A stretch of 64,000 nt of DNA from Natrononativus amylolyticus (GCF_024362525.1 NZ_CP101458.1:744001-808000); one strand, 5' to 3'. Positions 7,354 to 17,742 are shown, numbered from the stretch's first letter. The notes: generated from the sequence alone by a model not told the origin. Numbers and translations are program-made.

Positions 7354-8772
7354 TCATTTGACCGAGACACCGTACACGTGTTCCAGTGCGTCTCGGTATG
7401 CACTATCTAGTAACATGAGCAATTGTTCGTTCGCTACCACATGCTCGACGAAGGCCTGTTCCAAGGCCGCAATGTATGCCTCGAAAAAGTCATCGTGTGC
7501 GTCTGTTTCGATATCATACGTCGCTACCAGCATGTCTCGCTTATTTCCAGTGACAGATGTAGCAGGCGGAAGCGCCTGCTCGATCGCCTCTTGCCTGCCG
7601 GAAAACTCATCATTGAAGGCATCGATAAACGCCTGATCGTTAGCGCCCATATTTCTGAAGTAAAACTTCAGGATACCCTCGCCAACAGCCAGATCTCGAT
7701 TTCGCTTCAGTCGATGGTGAAATCCAATGCGGACGTCGTTTCGATCATCGGGTCGCGCATAGATCTCCCCCGCCAAGTCATCGGTATGACGCCACCAGCC
7801 ATCCTTGAAGATTGTTCCCCAATCGGAGCTGCCGGTTCGGAACTTCCACGTATGGAATGCTTCGTCGTCAACGTTGAGTTCGACAGCAGTCAAATCCTCG
7901 TCGAAGTTAGAGTACGATCCGTACTCATCTCGAGCAAGCGCTTCACCCAGTAACGCCCCCCACTCATTGGTGAAGGAGTTCCACCGATCGTCGAACGTGT
8001 CAGTAACGTCTTTGATTGCATCGAAGTGTTCGAGATACAGTTCGACCTTCTGCGCGGTGTTTTCGTCTTGTGTAGTCATTCCGGTAATTCCCTGGATGTC
8101 GTCGTACAGTTCGTGGAGTTGGACGGCAGTTCGCTGTGGATACCGAGGTGTGTTTTCGACAATGAACGCTCGTAGCACTTCTCTCGTGAGTGCCTCCCAG
8201 GCCCAGTTTGTGAAATGTGGGTCATTGGCCCGAGGTTCAACATCTGGATGGATATACAGGTAGTAGTGGCCAGTCTCGTAGGTCTCTTTTCGCTGGTCAT
8301 CAATGTGGGTCGCTTGGAAGTAATTCTCAGTCTGAGATGGGCCATCACCGCGGAGATTGTTCTCTCCCGCTGAGAATTTTAGCTCAACCAGGAGGAACCA
8401 TTCGTTGGGCATCGCTAGTACCAGGTCAACCTCACCAGTTGATACACGATCCCCGTTATGACTCCGGCTGACCCGGACCTGATCTTCGACCTGGATATCG
8501 GACAGATCGTAGGTGTCTTCATCGAAGCCACATCCCTCAGGAAGCCCCTCGAGGAACGCCCGGAGAAAATCCGTCCCCATACCGTGGGGCTCATCAGGAT
8601 CGAGGAAATACCGCAGCAACCGGTTGACGTAGACTTCGGCTTTCCGCTGGCTACCCAATGAGTATTCGATAATCCCCATTAGCGAGTGGGGGGTCTCAGG
8701 AATTTCGGTGATTTGACTCCACCGACTGTCCAGCGTTTGTAATTCCTGTTCTAGTTCCGTCTCTGATCCCAT
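7354..8772 (-). CDS. PD-(D/E)XK nuclease superfamily protein
   Basis: A 472-residue protein of the PDDEXK_4-type family. The core is visible as E114-V-D116 ... E130-L-K132 (GEVDLVLAMPNEWFLLVELK region), with a QxTENYFQ element about 15 residues later and a conserved LLRYFLDP segment upstream (52-59). Such proteins are found in many halobacterial accessory regions and are usually annotated as PD-(D/E)XK nuclease family proteins; they may act in defence. It is a lone gene with its start ATG at 8772 and no operon partner. The C-terminal 200 residues are rich in aromatic and acidic residues and probably form a specificity domain. Catalysis is inferred from motif. Confidence 0.75.
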   Translation of the reverse strand: MGSETELEQELQTLDSRWSQITEIPETPHSLMGIIEYSLGSQRKAEVYVNRLLRYFLDPDEPHGMGTDFLRAFLEGLPEGCGFDEDTYDLSDIQVEDQVRVSRSHNGDRVSTGEVDLVLAMPNEWFLLVELKFSAGENNLRGDGPSQTENYFQATHIDDQRKETYETGHYYLYIHPDVEPRANDPHFTNWAWEALTREVLRAFIVENTPRYPQRTAVQLHELYDDIQGITGMTTQDENTAQKVELYLEHFDAIKDVTDTFDDRWNSFTNEWGALLGEALARDEYGSYSNFDEDLTAVELNVDDEAFHTWKFRTGSSDWGTIFKDGWWRHTDDLAGEIYARPDDRNDVRIGFHHRLKRNRDLAVGEGILKFYFRNMGANDQAFIDAFNDEFSGRQEAIEQALPPATSVTGNKRDMLVATYDIETDAHDDFFEAYIAALEQAFVEHVVANEQLLMLLDSAYRDALEHVYGVSVK

Positions 8773-9469
8773 CGTTCACTCTGATCTACCAGTTGAGGCT
8801 CCGTTATGATAGATGCTTTCCCAGTTCTACAGGCAGATAATCCGTGAAAATAGAGGTTTCAGCGTCATACTGCACCACTGCATCGAAACAATTGTCTATC
8901 CGGCCTTGTTGAAATCCTCAAACGGTGATAGGTTTTAGGAATCGTGCTGATTACACAGCGAGCCATGTTTAGACGCTAGCGAGAACGGCTCTGCTGTTGG
9001 ATTGCATCCGTCACCACTGGATGTCAAGTTAGGATGGTAGCAGGGGATCGTGCCCACGGGTTAGCTCGGCCGCCCGCAGACTGACTGTGGAGGAGGATTT
9101 CTTCGAGCAGCCGACTCACCGCTTATCATATTCTCGTCCAATCCCGAACCGAACCTGACAATATCGCCACTCACACGCCTGAATTCGAGCGCCTAAACAA
9201 GCCCACAGCGCGTATGCAGCACTTATCAATGCATACTGATATAGATCTTTGTGATTCGCTTCCGCCATGGCGATGCGAATTCGGAAGTGTCGAGTCAGTA
9301 TGCGACTATCGAGCCGAAAATCGTCCATCAACTCTGCGTAAGAAAAAGGGTCGTTTCTGAGTTGCATTTGGAGATATAGCGTTTAGAAATCTTCATTAAA
9401 CCAGTAAAGGAATTCCCGACTATCACACTGGCAAATCTGCTCGAATCAGGAAGAAACGAAGTCAGGGCA
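8773..9469. other. Intergenic stretch with degenerate insertion-sequence ends
   Basis: No convincing gene lies here. GGCCTTGTTGAAATCC near 8900 resembles the end of the IS5-type unit at 18892. ATGTTTAGACGC at 8965-8976 and its near-complement GCGCCTAAACAAGCC at 9189-9203 repeat the terminal inverted repeats of the MITE-like element at 10809-10949. A minus-strand open frame at 9116-9367 (83 codons) overlaps this and has a transposase-like flavour (an ISAAYALWACLGARIQ stretch), but is more likely a fragment than a gene. Confidence 0.4.
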
Positions 9470-10645
9470 TTGCGACGAAACGGGCGGGGGAAGATACTAG
9501 TTGCTGTCGCCTTTCCGTGGGCGCTCTTGTTAGGGTCGCGTATGGCTTTGCCTGTGTTACTTCCCTATATACAGACTGAATTCGGCCTTAGTCTTTCTAT
9601 CGTCGGGCTCTTAGTGACGTTGCTCTGGCTCGGTGGAGCAATCGGGCAATTGCCAGGAGGCATTCTTGCAGATTGGTATAGTGAAGGTTTGATCATGACC
9701 CTCAGCTTGGGGCTGGTAGTAATCGCTCTCACGTTTGTTGTTCTTGCACCAAACGCAGCCACGTTGTTTATCGCGGTTTTGATATGGGGACTCGCCACTT
9801 CGCTATATCCGATTGCTCGCATCACGATTCTCTCTAAGACCTATCCAGAGCGACTCGGAAGCGCTCTCGGGCTTACCATGGCAACGGGAGATGTTGGACA
9901 AACTTTCGTCCCTGCAATTGCGGGAACGCTCGCAGCTTTGCTTGTCTGGCAAGCAGGGCTCGGTTTTGTGATACCGCTTCTCATTGTTGGGGGAGTTGGC
10001 ATTTGGTTCATCGTTCCGAGGCAATCTCGGGCAGACAACTCAACGGAGACATTGTCTCTGAACACGGCTCGCTACGTCGTAGATGAGTTGCGCCGTCCCA
10101 CGATGATGTTTGTGAGTTTCATTCTCATCCTCTTTTTCTTCTTCTGGCAGGCTTTCACGTCGTTCTTTCCGACCTATCTAGTTATTGAAAAAGGATTTTC
10201 GGCAACGATGGCAGGTATCCTTTTTGGGGTGTTCTTCGCAGCAGGTGCGATTGTAAAACCGATTGCTGGGATGGCCTATGATCGGATTGGAATGCGATGG
10301 GCACTCATTAGCGTCCTCCTTGGTCCGGTCGGGGGGCTCCTTCTTCTCCCAATAGTCGAAAGCCTCGAAATGATCGTCATAGTGACGCTGGCGATCAGTA
10401 CCATGCTCGGAAACGGAGCGGTCACTCAATCGTTCGTCGCAGAGCAGTTCCCGTCCGATATACAGGGAACCGGACTTGGGGCTGTTAGAACGGCGTCAGC
10501 AATCGTCGGCGCGACGGGGCCGGTACTATTCGGGATTGTAGCGGATCACGGTTTTTTTAACGAAGGATATGTTGCCCTTGCAGTGATTTTAGTGATCGTG
10601 ATCTTGCTCACGTATCGAATGCCCCACCCGAGGGGGAGCCAGTAA
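9470..10645 (+). CDS. MFS transporter
   Basis: A 391-residue protein with 12 predicted membrane helices, the last ending close to the C-terminus. The motif after helix 2, GGILADWYS (about 62-70), matches the conserved MFS loop (GxLaDrxGrr) in degenerate form; a second copy after helix 8 reads GMAYDRIGMRW. Such carriers exchange small metabolites or drugs, but the substrate cannot be read from the sequence. The start is a TTG at 9470, which keeps helix 1 complete; the ATG at 9541 would cut it. The gene stands alone between degenerate insertion-sequence ends, which suggests it arrived with mobile DNA. Confidence 0.85.
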   Translation: MRRNGRGKILVAVAFPWALLLGSRMALPVLLPYIQTEFGLSLSIVGLLVTLLWLGGAIGQLPGGILADWYSEGLIMTLSLGLVVIALTFVVLAPNAATLFIAVLIWGLATSLYPIARITILSKTYPERLGSALGLTMATGDVGQTFVPAIAGTLAALLVWQAGLGFVIPLLIVGGVGIWFIVPRQSRADNSTETLSLNTARYVVDELRRPTMMFVSFILILFFFFWQAFTSFFPTYLVIEKGFSATMAGILFGVFFAAGAIVKPIAGMAYDRIGMRWALISVLLGPVGGLLLLPIVESLEMIVIVTLAISTMLGNGAVTQSFVAEQFPSDIQGTGLGAVRTASAIVGATGPVLFGIVADHGFFNEGYVALAVILVIVILLTYRMPHPRGSQ

Positions 10646-10808
10646 TACAGATCTCAGTGCTGTAACTCTACCCGATCAACAGTAGGTGTTTTCGACATTA
10701 CTCGCTGATGACAACCCTGTCAGGGGCCAATACGCATCTTTTATGAATAGATGATACACTGGCTTTGTTGTGAAATGACCAAGTTTCTGCTGCTGAATAG
10801 AGCCTCTG

Positions 10809-10949
10809 GGCCGTGTTTAGACGCGTTCGAATGACGCCTCTAATGGGTATTCCAGCCGAGTAAATTCAACTAGCAAGTCTCTCTCTGACTAAGTTTGATG
10901 TCGTGATACTACACGATGTGTCCAATTTCCCCGGCGTCTAAACAAGGCC
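10809..10949. repeat. MITE-like element with inverted repeats
   Basis: The left end GGCCGTGTTTAGACGC (10809-10824) and the complement of the right end, GGCCTTGTTTAGACGC (10949-10934), match at 15 of 16 positions and enclose about 110 bases without coding capacity. The same terminal sequence recurs at 8962-8976, so this looks like a small non-autonomous element moved by a halobacterial transposase. The rest of 10646-10983 holds another TTTGTTGTGAAATG IS-end-like sequence near 10764 and no gene. Confidence 0.5.
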
Positions 10950-10983
10950 GAATTTTTGTATTAGTAGACACATCCAATAGATC

Positions 10984-13818
10984 TCAACGATAAAGTAACT
11001 CCGCGAGTTCCATTTTCGAAAGTGGATCAATCTGAACTCGAGTATCCGTAGCGGTATAGTAGATCGAGGCGGTTACATCTCGGCCAGCAAACCAGTCATC
11101 GAGTGCGTGATAGTACACGCTAAGTTGCGTTTGATACTCTGATTCCGCCTGACGGCCGCGATCAGTTTTGTAGTCGATAATCTCGACGCGATCGCACGTT
11201 ACATGGACGAGGTCTACGATCCCCGAAAGCGTTACCTGCTCACCATTGACCTCGAGCGGAAGATACGCCTGTTCTTCGACCACCAGACGTCCCTCAAGTG
11301 AGTCGAGCAATGTCTTGATGTTCTGTTCATCATCGTTCTCTGGAGACACCTGTTCGCCGAGAGCATACCGTTCTGCGAACTCATGAACTGCCGATCCGAA
11401 CTCCATTCCCTTCCCATCGGTCACGTCTTCATATACCTCATCACTCATCAGAGAATGTGGTGAGTACCCTTGCGGACCATCTGGCTGTGGAATCGACACC
11501 GTGAGCTGTGACTGGACAGTCTCGCTGCCACTACTTCGTTCGACCGCTGGCTCGAGTACGTCGACGGCAACGGGTAGCTCCTCGAGGAACGAATTCGGCT
11601 CCCCACCAGCTGAAAACAGCAGGTGATCTTTAGCTCGTGTCATCGCGACATAGAGCAACCGCCGTTCTTCGTCATACCCCATTGGCTGGCAGTGTCTCAG
11701 AACGTCATAGCGCCAGTTGTCGTAGATATGGGGATCACCATGGGCCTCAGCGTAGTACTTGCGCTGACGGAGTCCTGTGAGCTCTGAGTACGTAAGTATA
11801 CTACTCCGACCACCAGAGGAGGGGAACTTCCCGCGGTTCATATTCGCGAGGATCACGATCGGATGCTCGAGGCCCTTCACTGAGTGGATGGTCTGGACAG
11901 TAACCGCGTTGGTGCCGGCGCCGGTGTGTACCTCCTGGGTGTACCCAGACTCGATCCCCTGTTCGATGAAGCGGACCAGATCTCCGAGTGTCATCGTTGT
12001 CGCGCTGTGGACCGACTGGATCGTCGTCAAGATGACGTCCGCTGTTGAGCCATCATAGCCATACCGATCGAATACTCGTCGAGCAACTGCGTTAGTCGTC
12101 TCAAGTGCCGCCAATTCTGTCCGGAACGTCGCCATGTTCTCGGGGTACGCCTCGGTCTCGAGGATGTAGTTGATCTCATCGAGTGTGTAACCCGCCTGCT
12201 CGAGAACAACCGCCCAGCCTCGATCCGCATCTGACTCGAGGATACGCAACCAACCAAGCAGGAGTTTCGCCTGATCAGTGCGGAAGAGTTCGATCCCACC
12301 CTCGTAAGCCATCGGTAGCTCGTAGTCCTCTGCGACTGATAGCAAGTCACGACCGAAGTCACGAGTCCGAGTCAAGACTGCAATGTCACCGAACTCCGGT
12401 GGGCGCAAGACGCCATCGTCGTCTTCGACAGCGTAGGTATCGTTGCCGACGATGTCCTGGACCTTGGTGAGGATTGCCTCGTGCTCCTCGTCGTGCTGGA
12501 ACGCTTCAATTTGTGAGTGTTCGTGGTCGGTGTTCGAAAACAACGAGACGATCCGCTCACGGATCGAGTCAGTGTCGATCGATTCACGGCTACTTGCAGG
12601 CGTCACGAGGGCGTGTTCGGCAAAGTCGAGGATTGCCTGCGTTGAGCGGTAGTTTTGCTCGAGTTCGATCATGGTGACCGGGTCCACCGAGAAACTAACG
12701 CGGTCGGCATCGTCGTTCAACTCGCCAGCAAACCGTTTGAGACGAGATTCGAACTCAGTGATGTTTTCGATTGCAGCATACTGAAACGAGTAGATGCTTT
12801 GTTTCCAGTCGCCGACAACACAGATGTTGTTCGTCCCGGCGAGCAACAGTGTGAGTTTGAACTGGATCTCACTGGAGTCCTGGAACTCATCGACCATCAC
12901 ATACTCGAACGATAGTGACTCCCGGAGGTCATCATCCTCACAGAGTAAGACGAACGCGAACAACTGAAGGAAGGCGAAGTTTAGATAGTTCCGGCTGAGC
13001 GTGAACTCGAGGTACTCGAAGTAGACATCGTGGACGAAGGCAAGGAGCTGCTCGCGGTTTTCATCAAATGCACGTTCAGCGATGTCCTCGGGAACCATCT
13101 TTGATCCACGAGGCCCTCGTAGCTCCGATCGATCAGGCGCGTCTGGGAGATAACACTTGTTCGCGCCGTATTGACCGAGTTTCGAGCGCAGTTTCGACTG
13201 TTTATTGCCATCGTTTCGGGGCTCGTTTAGCTCGTTGAATACCTCACGGAATGCCTCGAACTCGCCCTCGAGGTGTCGATCACCGTCGCGATACCAGCCA
13301 TCAGCGGTCGGAAAGACGCCTTTAGCGGCGAGGTTATTGATGAGCCCGAGTAGCTCAGTCGGGTCCGTGAGACATCGGAATAGATCTGCATACTCCGGGT
13401 GGCTATCGCTAAAGCGTCCGATGAACTCTTGGAAGTACTCCTCCTCGATCGTTTCGTTCTCGAGAATGCGTGTGGAGTTGGTGATCGCATCGTCGATGCC
13501 GAGATAGGTCGGTGCATGAAAGCCGTGTTGGTCGAGAATGTCGTTACAAAGGCTGTGGAAGGTCTGAATCGGCGCGTCCTTCAGTACCCGCATCTCGTAC
13601 GGACAGTTGGCGACGATTCGATCTTTCATCTCTGTCGCCGCGTTACGAGTGAACGTAATCAGGAGAACGTCGTCCGGTTCGACATCGTCTTGGGCGACGA
13701 TTTCTGCATAGCGGTGTGTAACTGTGAACGTCTTTCCGGTGCCAGCGCCAGCATCCACGAGATACAACCCATCGGTGCTGTCGATGAGCTGGCGTTGCTT
13801 TGCATTTGGTGACGTCAT
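10984..13818 (-). CDS. AddA/RecB-like helicase-nuclease
   Basis: A 944-residue UvrD/Rep-type helicase. Walker A GAGTGKT lies at 24-30, the Walker B-like VDEFQDS at about 308-314, and motif IV to VI elements (LEQNYRST, VQTIHSVKGLEHPIV, RRLLYVAMTRAKD) follow in order. The C-terminus holds a RecB-type nuclease: a histidine in GSAVHEFAERY, then VDLV, IIDYKTDRG and QLSVYYHAL. Together this is the architecture of AddA, the helicase-nuclease that processes double-strand DNA ends before recombination. Its ATG overlaps the stop of the partner gene by four bases (ATGA, 13815-13818), so the two are coupled. In archaea this bacterial-type system is restricted to some lineages, so transfer is plausible. 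Confidence 0.85.
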   Translation of the reverse strand: MTSPNAKQRQLIDSTDGLYLVDAGAGTGKTFTVTHRYAEIVAQDDVEPDDVLLITFTRNAATEMKDRIVANCPYEMRVLKDAPIQTFHSLCNDILDQHGFHAPTYLGIDDAITNSTRILENETIEEEYFQEFIGRFSDSHPEYADLFRCLTDPTELLGLINNLAAKGVFPTADGWYRDGDRHLEGEFEAFREVFNELNEPRNDGNKQSKLRSKLGQYGANKCYLPDAPDRSELRGPRGSKMVPEDIAERAFDENREQLLAFVHDVYFEYLEFTLSRNYLNFAFLQLFAFVLLCEDDDLRESLSFEYVMVDEFQDSSEIQFKLTLLLAGTNNICVVGDWKQSIYSFQYAAIENITEFESRLKRFAGELNDDADRVSFSVDPVTMIELEQNYRSTQAILDFAEHALVTPASSRESIDTDSIRERIVSLFSNTDHEHSQIEAFQHDEEHEAILTKVQDIVGNDTYAVEDDDGVLRPPEFGDIAVLTRTRDFGRDLLSVAEDYELPMAYEGGIELFRTDQAKLLLGWLRILESDADRGWAVVLEQAGYTLDEINYILETEAYPENMATFRTELAALETTNAVARRVFDRYGYDGSTADVILTTIQSVHSATTMTLGDLVRFIEQGIESGYTQEVHTGAGTNAVTVQTIHSVKGLEHPIVILANMNRGKFPSSGGRSSILTYSELTGLRQRKYYAEAHGDPHIYDNWRYDVLRHCQPMGYDEERRLLYVAMTRAKDHLLFSAGGEPNSFLEELPVAVDVLEPAVERSSGSETVQSQLTVSIPQPDGPQGYSPHSLMSDEVYEDVTDGKGMEFGSAVHEFAERYALGEQVSPENDDEQNIKTLLDSLEGRLVVEEQAYLPLEVNGEQVTLSGIVDLVHVTCDRVEIIDYKTDRGRQAESEYQTQLSVYYHALDDWFAGRDVTASIYYTATDTRVQIDPLSKMELAELLYR

Positions 13819-16454
13819 TGGTCCACCTCCGCAGCGGTGGTCTCGTCATCGATGGCATTCTCCTCAATTAGGATCAGATCTCGATGATCCACGTATCGAT
13901 AGGCGGGCTCACCTGCCCGCCCTTCGACCGGGAAGCGGGCGTCGCCGCGTCGATACTGGTTCAGTTCCTCAATTTGATCGTCGACGAACCGCTCAAACTC
14001 ATCGAGATCCTCGACAAAGAACCCCGATTTACGATAGTCACACAGATGCCGGAACGCCTGCATACACCCATTTCTGACGTATTTGTAGTCCCCGACGTCT
14101 GCAACCAGCCGCTCAGTGAATGCGTTTCCAAATGGGGACGTAGCCATCTCGTCTGCATCTCGAGTTCGCGGGACCTCGTGAACGTCGAACGCTGCTTGAT
14201 AGGTTTCGTAACTCGTCTTGGAGAACGTCTTGTTACAGTCGTTTGGCGCCTCCTCACAGAGCGCGTCGAACACGGCCTCCGATTGGACGAATTCGTCGAA
14301 CGCGACTGGATGGTACGTGATCGTCGTTAGGCATGCATCGAGGTCGCCGCCTCCCGTTATGACCTCATCGAGTGTTTCGAGGAAATGAAAGAAGGTGAAC
14401 TCGAGGCGTTCGTCTGGGTGCTGGCGTCGGTAGTACGTGAGGTACAGCAATGCCTGGAAGTTCGGTCGGTCACTCGGCGGCTCGATTGCGGCGTGTTTCG
14501 TTATCTGTGTTGAGGATTTCTTGCGCCCACTTTTGAAATCGACCAGGTGTGATGGGGACTGAACGAGGTCGACTTTCCCCTTGACGCCGAGATCATCGTC
14601 TTCGAACCACCGTTCGGTTGCTGGAGAGTCGGTCGGCCGATCGAAATACTCAGCAAAGAAGTTTTGACTCCACCCACTCGTCGGTGTGAGAAAGTCCGTC
14701 TCCATCGGGACGTTCTCCTCGAGGTACTCGACGATCGTCTCGAGTCCGATACGATACTTCGTCCGTCGAGTAGGGAGATCAACATCACGGTAGAACGCCT
14801 GGGTTTCAGTACACATGACCTCGACGGCCTCTTCGATGATGTCCTCATCGACGAGCTCTGGGTGGTTTACGACAAACTCCGCAAAGTCGTGAAAGAGGTT
14901 CCCTTCCGCGAAGTAGTCCTTGTCCGGGTTGTCGACGAGGCGACTGAAGAAGTAGTCCCGTGGACAGTTTGCATAGGAGTTGAGACTCGACTGGCTGAGG
15001 GCTGTCACTGGCTCGGAGTCGGTATCAACCCTCTCTTTTTCGAAGCCATCACTCATCGACCGGATTGTCCGCGACTGTCGAATTGACTCGAGGTCGCTGA
15101 ACCGTTCGAAGTCGGATTCGAGGAGGTCTTCGAAGTACAGACATGGTGTGACGGGGGTACCCCCAGCCGTATCCTGGACGAGGTAGTATTGTTCCTCGCC
15201 GCTTTGAAGCAGTGACTGGAACTGGTCGATGTTCCTGTCGAACTCTTGGTCGCGATCGACCCAGGGGCGGCGTGGCGAGTCGTGAGTCCAGCTCTCATCG
15301 AGTCCAAGGTAGAAGACGACCGGCTGGTCGACAAAGGATGCCGATTTCGCGTCTGCGAGTAGGACACCCTCGTTTTCTCGATCGATTGGGACGTCATAGG
15401 TCTCAAGGTAGAACGTGAGCCGATCAATGACGTCCCTCGTAATCGGTTCGTCGAGGAGACCAATACGGTCAAGTTCGGCACGGAACGCATCGAGCGAACA
15501 CCGAGCTCGATCTTCGTATGCATCGAGTGCATCATGAAGTGTGAGCGTTGGCGCTTGCGCACAAAAACTACAGAGCCACTCGAGTTCAGGATCTTCAACC
15601 TCGAAAAGGCGCTTTTCATCATGCTCAATATCGATTGTCGCTCCCAGGCAGGTGAGTAGCGGTTTCACGGTTTTGATGCGGGTATCAGATCCGACGACCG
15701 TACAACGGAGGAATTGGATGAAAGCTCGGTGGTCTTGCTGGTCGGTGAATGTCGGTCCTCCATAGAAAGGGATATCTGCAGATTCGAACGCCGACTCGAG
15801 GAGTGGTGAATACTCACTCGCCGCATCGAGAACGACTGCAATATTATCGGCGTTCTCTGGGGTGACCGTAGTAAGGATTGTATCAATGACCGCTCCATGG
15901 GAGTCGAAAATCCGAAACGGTGGGACGTCGAACGAATCGGCACAAAACCGATCGACGGAGTCGTATTCATCGGGAAGAATCGACTGCTCGAGATTCGTTA
16001 GTTGTGGTTCGCCAATAACAGCCACTGACTCGTATTCGTCGTAATTGATCTGATAGTCAGTAAGCGCTCGCGAGGTCGTCTTGAGCGATGCGATACAGTC
16101 TACAACGGCTCGTGTTGCTTGTGTATCGAACGCATCGTACTCGAGGATTGCATCAGGCCTGCCCCGATATTCCCAGCACTGTAGCACCTCTCCGGACGCA
16201 TAAGATGCCTGTTTCCAGCTGAGATCAGTCTCTTGGATGACCTCTAGGAAGGCGAGGCGGTCTTCTGCTGTTTCTCGCCGACGTGCAGCAAGTCGTCGTG
16301 GTGTGATTGCAAAGGGGCCGAAGTGAGGACGCTCGAGGCGCCGGTTGAGAGCGCTTGCAAGTGGGGCATCAGGGATGATTACGAGATCGTAGTCAGCGAC
16401 CTCATGATATAGTCGATCGATCGGCTTCGACCGTTTGATTGGCACGACATACAA
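13815..16454 (-). CDS. AddB-like nuclease subunit
   Basis: An 879-residue protein upstream of and coupled to the AddA-like gene. The N-terminal half is helicase-like but lacks a clear Walker A, as in AddB. The C-terminus has the RecB nuclease elements: LNSYANCPRDYFFSRL (about 485-500), NLFHDFAEFV, KGKVDLV, LVDFKSGRKKS and QALLYLTYY. A cysteine in the CPRDYFF motif and two in NGCMQAFRHLCDYRK near the C-terminus could be part of an AddB-style Fe-S site, although the full four-cysteine set is not obvious. The start is TTG at 16454; no closer ATG is in frame. Role: scaffold and second nuclease in DNA-end processing, inferred from pairing and motifs. Confidence 0.7.
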   Translation of the reverse strand: MYVVPIKRSKPIDRLYHEVADYDLVIIPDAPLASALNRRLERPHFGPFAITPRRLAARRRETAEDRLAFLEVIQETDLSWKQASYASGEVLQCWEYRGRPDAILEYDAFDTQATRAVVDCIASLKTTSRALTDYQINYDEYESVAVIGEPQLTNLEQSILPDEYDSVDRFCADSFDVPPFRIFDSHGAVIDTILTTVTPENADNIAVVLDAASEYSPLLESAFESADIPFYGGPTFTDQQDHRAFIQFLRCTVVGSDTRIKTVKPLLTCLGATIDIEHDEKRLFEVEDPELEWLCSFCAQAPTLTLHDALDAYEDRARCSLDAFRAELDRIGLLDEPITRDVIDRLTFYLETYDVPIDRENEGVLLADAKSASFVDQPVVFYLGLDESWTHDSPRRPWVDRDQEFDRNIDQFQSLLQSGEEQYYLVQDTAGGTPVTPCLYFEDLLESDFERFSDLESIRQSRTIRSMSDGFEKERVDTDSEPVTALSQSSLNSYANCPRDYFFSRLVDNPDKDYFAEGNLFHDFAEFVVNHPELVDEDIIEEAVEVMCTETQAFYRDVDLPTRRTKYRIGLETIVEYLEENVPMETDFLTPTSGWSQNFFAEYFDRPTDSPATERWFEDDDLGVKGKVDLVQSPSHLVDFKSGRKKSSTQITKHAAIEPPSDRPNFQALLYLTYYRRQHPDERLEFTFFHFLETLDEVITGGGDLDACLTTITYHPVAFDEFVQSEAVFDALCEEAPNDCNKTFSKTSYETYQAAFDVHEVPRTRDADEMATSPFGNAFTERLVADVGDYKYVRNGCMQAFRHLCDYRKSGFFVEDLDEFERFVDDQIEELNQYRRGDARFPVEGRAGEPAYRYVDHRDLILIEENAIDDETTAAEVDQ

Positions 16455-16524
16455 AATCGAGTATAGAACAATAAGTCTGTATGTCGCACAAATTGGAATT
16501 CTAAACGATAAGCACTGTCTAGTT

Positions 16525-17160
16525 TAGCACCTCCGCTGCCGTCTGTCCGTTGAGTGAATGGTGTAGTCATTTCGCGTTGTAGTAGTGTTCTAACTATTCA
16601 ATACACCTTCGGATGCTGTCCGGACTGTCTACCCACGAGTTATGGAAGCGGTCAACGTGCATCTTCAGTATGTAAACCATTTTTCGATAAGGTTTTCTCA
16701 ACGTAGCCGAGGTTATCTTTCAGCCCTAACCGATAGACTGAAGTTAGATACATGTAGCGGATGACGAGAAACACAGTTTCGGAAAGATCGTATTGCTCGG
16801 AGAGTCCATGCAGGAACGCGGCAGCTGGATCGGTGTCTCGCCGGGCCCGGACTGAGACATCGAGGACCACCCGTGGGTCATAAAATTGTATGATAATCCC
16901 AATTCCGGGCGCCAGTAATTTTGACAGTTGTATTATCAACCTCGACCTGCGACGGAAATGCCGTCGACGAATCTGATACTCTGACAGCCAGTCGATGTAC
17001 CCCATTCCAGATTGCTTGGAAAGAGCGATCGATGGCGATTAAGCGAAGAATGGCTTATGTCTCCCGAAGCGAACACCCGGTCGCGTGGAGGCAGGCGGCG
17101 ACGCCCGTTAGGATGTTCGCCGTCCGCTTATCCTCCTAATATTCATCAAATTTCGCCGCG
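16525..17160 (-). pseudogene. Degenerate IS6-family transposase
   Basis: Read on the minus strand with frameshifts and stops, the region gives pieces typical of halobacterial IS6 transposases: an N-terminal CSLRET...VDRSFQAIWNGVHRLA, then VEVDNTTVKITGARNWDYHTI with the first DDE aspartate, a clean frame (16652-17005) with VVLDVSVRARRDTDPAAAFLHGLSEQYDLSETVFLV, and a C-terminal SWVDSPDSIRRCIE...HYYN...HHSLNGQTAAEVLN. At least three lesions separate them, so it is inactive. It lies in the 1.29 kb gene-free gap 16455-17742 between the AddB and dehydrogenase genes. Confidence 0.75.
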
Positions 17161-17237
17161 TAGCACTCGCTGAGCAGGTTTACGAGCGACAGTCCAGGAC
17201 ACTCTTACGGCCAGGTCACTTCTCAAACCGCGCTAAT

Positions 17238-17324
17238 TAGTGCTGCTTCAGCCGTAAACTGATCAGCCGACACCAGTTCCCTCATCGCTGTTTCACGTAC
17301 CAGTTGAGGCTTGAAGCAGCACTA
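17238..17324. repeat. MITE-like inverted-repeat element
   Basis: TAGTGCTGCTTCA at 17238-17250 and its perfect complement TGAAGCAGCACTA at 17312-17324 bound an 87-base segment without coding capacity. Adjacent to the IS6 remnant, this may be a non-autonomous derivative or the preserved end of that element. The remaining bases to 17742 show nothing recognisable. Confidence 0.45.
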
Positions 17325-17742
17325 GTGCTTTGTCAGGTCTGAACTGATGAGTGAAACCGAATGCGTGGATCCGGTTTTACTCGTCGGTCGACGCCTGAGG
17401 AAATATATGAAGATCCGCGCAGAACTTGCAGGCCGATACGAGGTTAGGTAGAAAAGATGTGAGGAATCGGGATGCTGAGTACATCATATGCACATCGGCT
17501 ACTGAAATAATCCTGGTCTGGGAAGGTTGCTATGTAAACTGGATATATAGAGACGGCCACCGAATTTAAAGAAATTGGATAGCGATTTATCGATGAGAAT
17601 CAAGAGCAGTTGAATAAACTGGCGAATTGGAGGTATTACGTAGAATAGGTAAAAAACAACATGATTATAACAAAAGATAACCTGGAAACAAACTGATCAA
17701 TATTGGGGATTATAGTAGGAAGAATCTACACAGGCAAACTGT

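Noticed and set aside
9116-9367. 83-codon minus-strand frame as a gene
   Set aside because: Overlaps IS-end-like repeats and has only weak transposase flavour; kept as part of the region description.
8900-10780. Composite transposon around the MFS gene
   Set aside because: The IS-end-like sequences on either side are degenerate, in the same orientation and without a target duplication, so only weak evidence remains.
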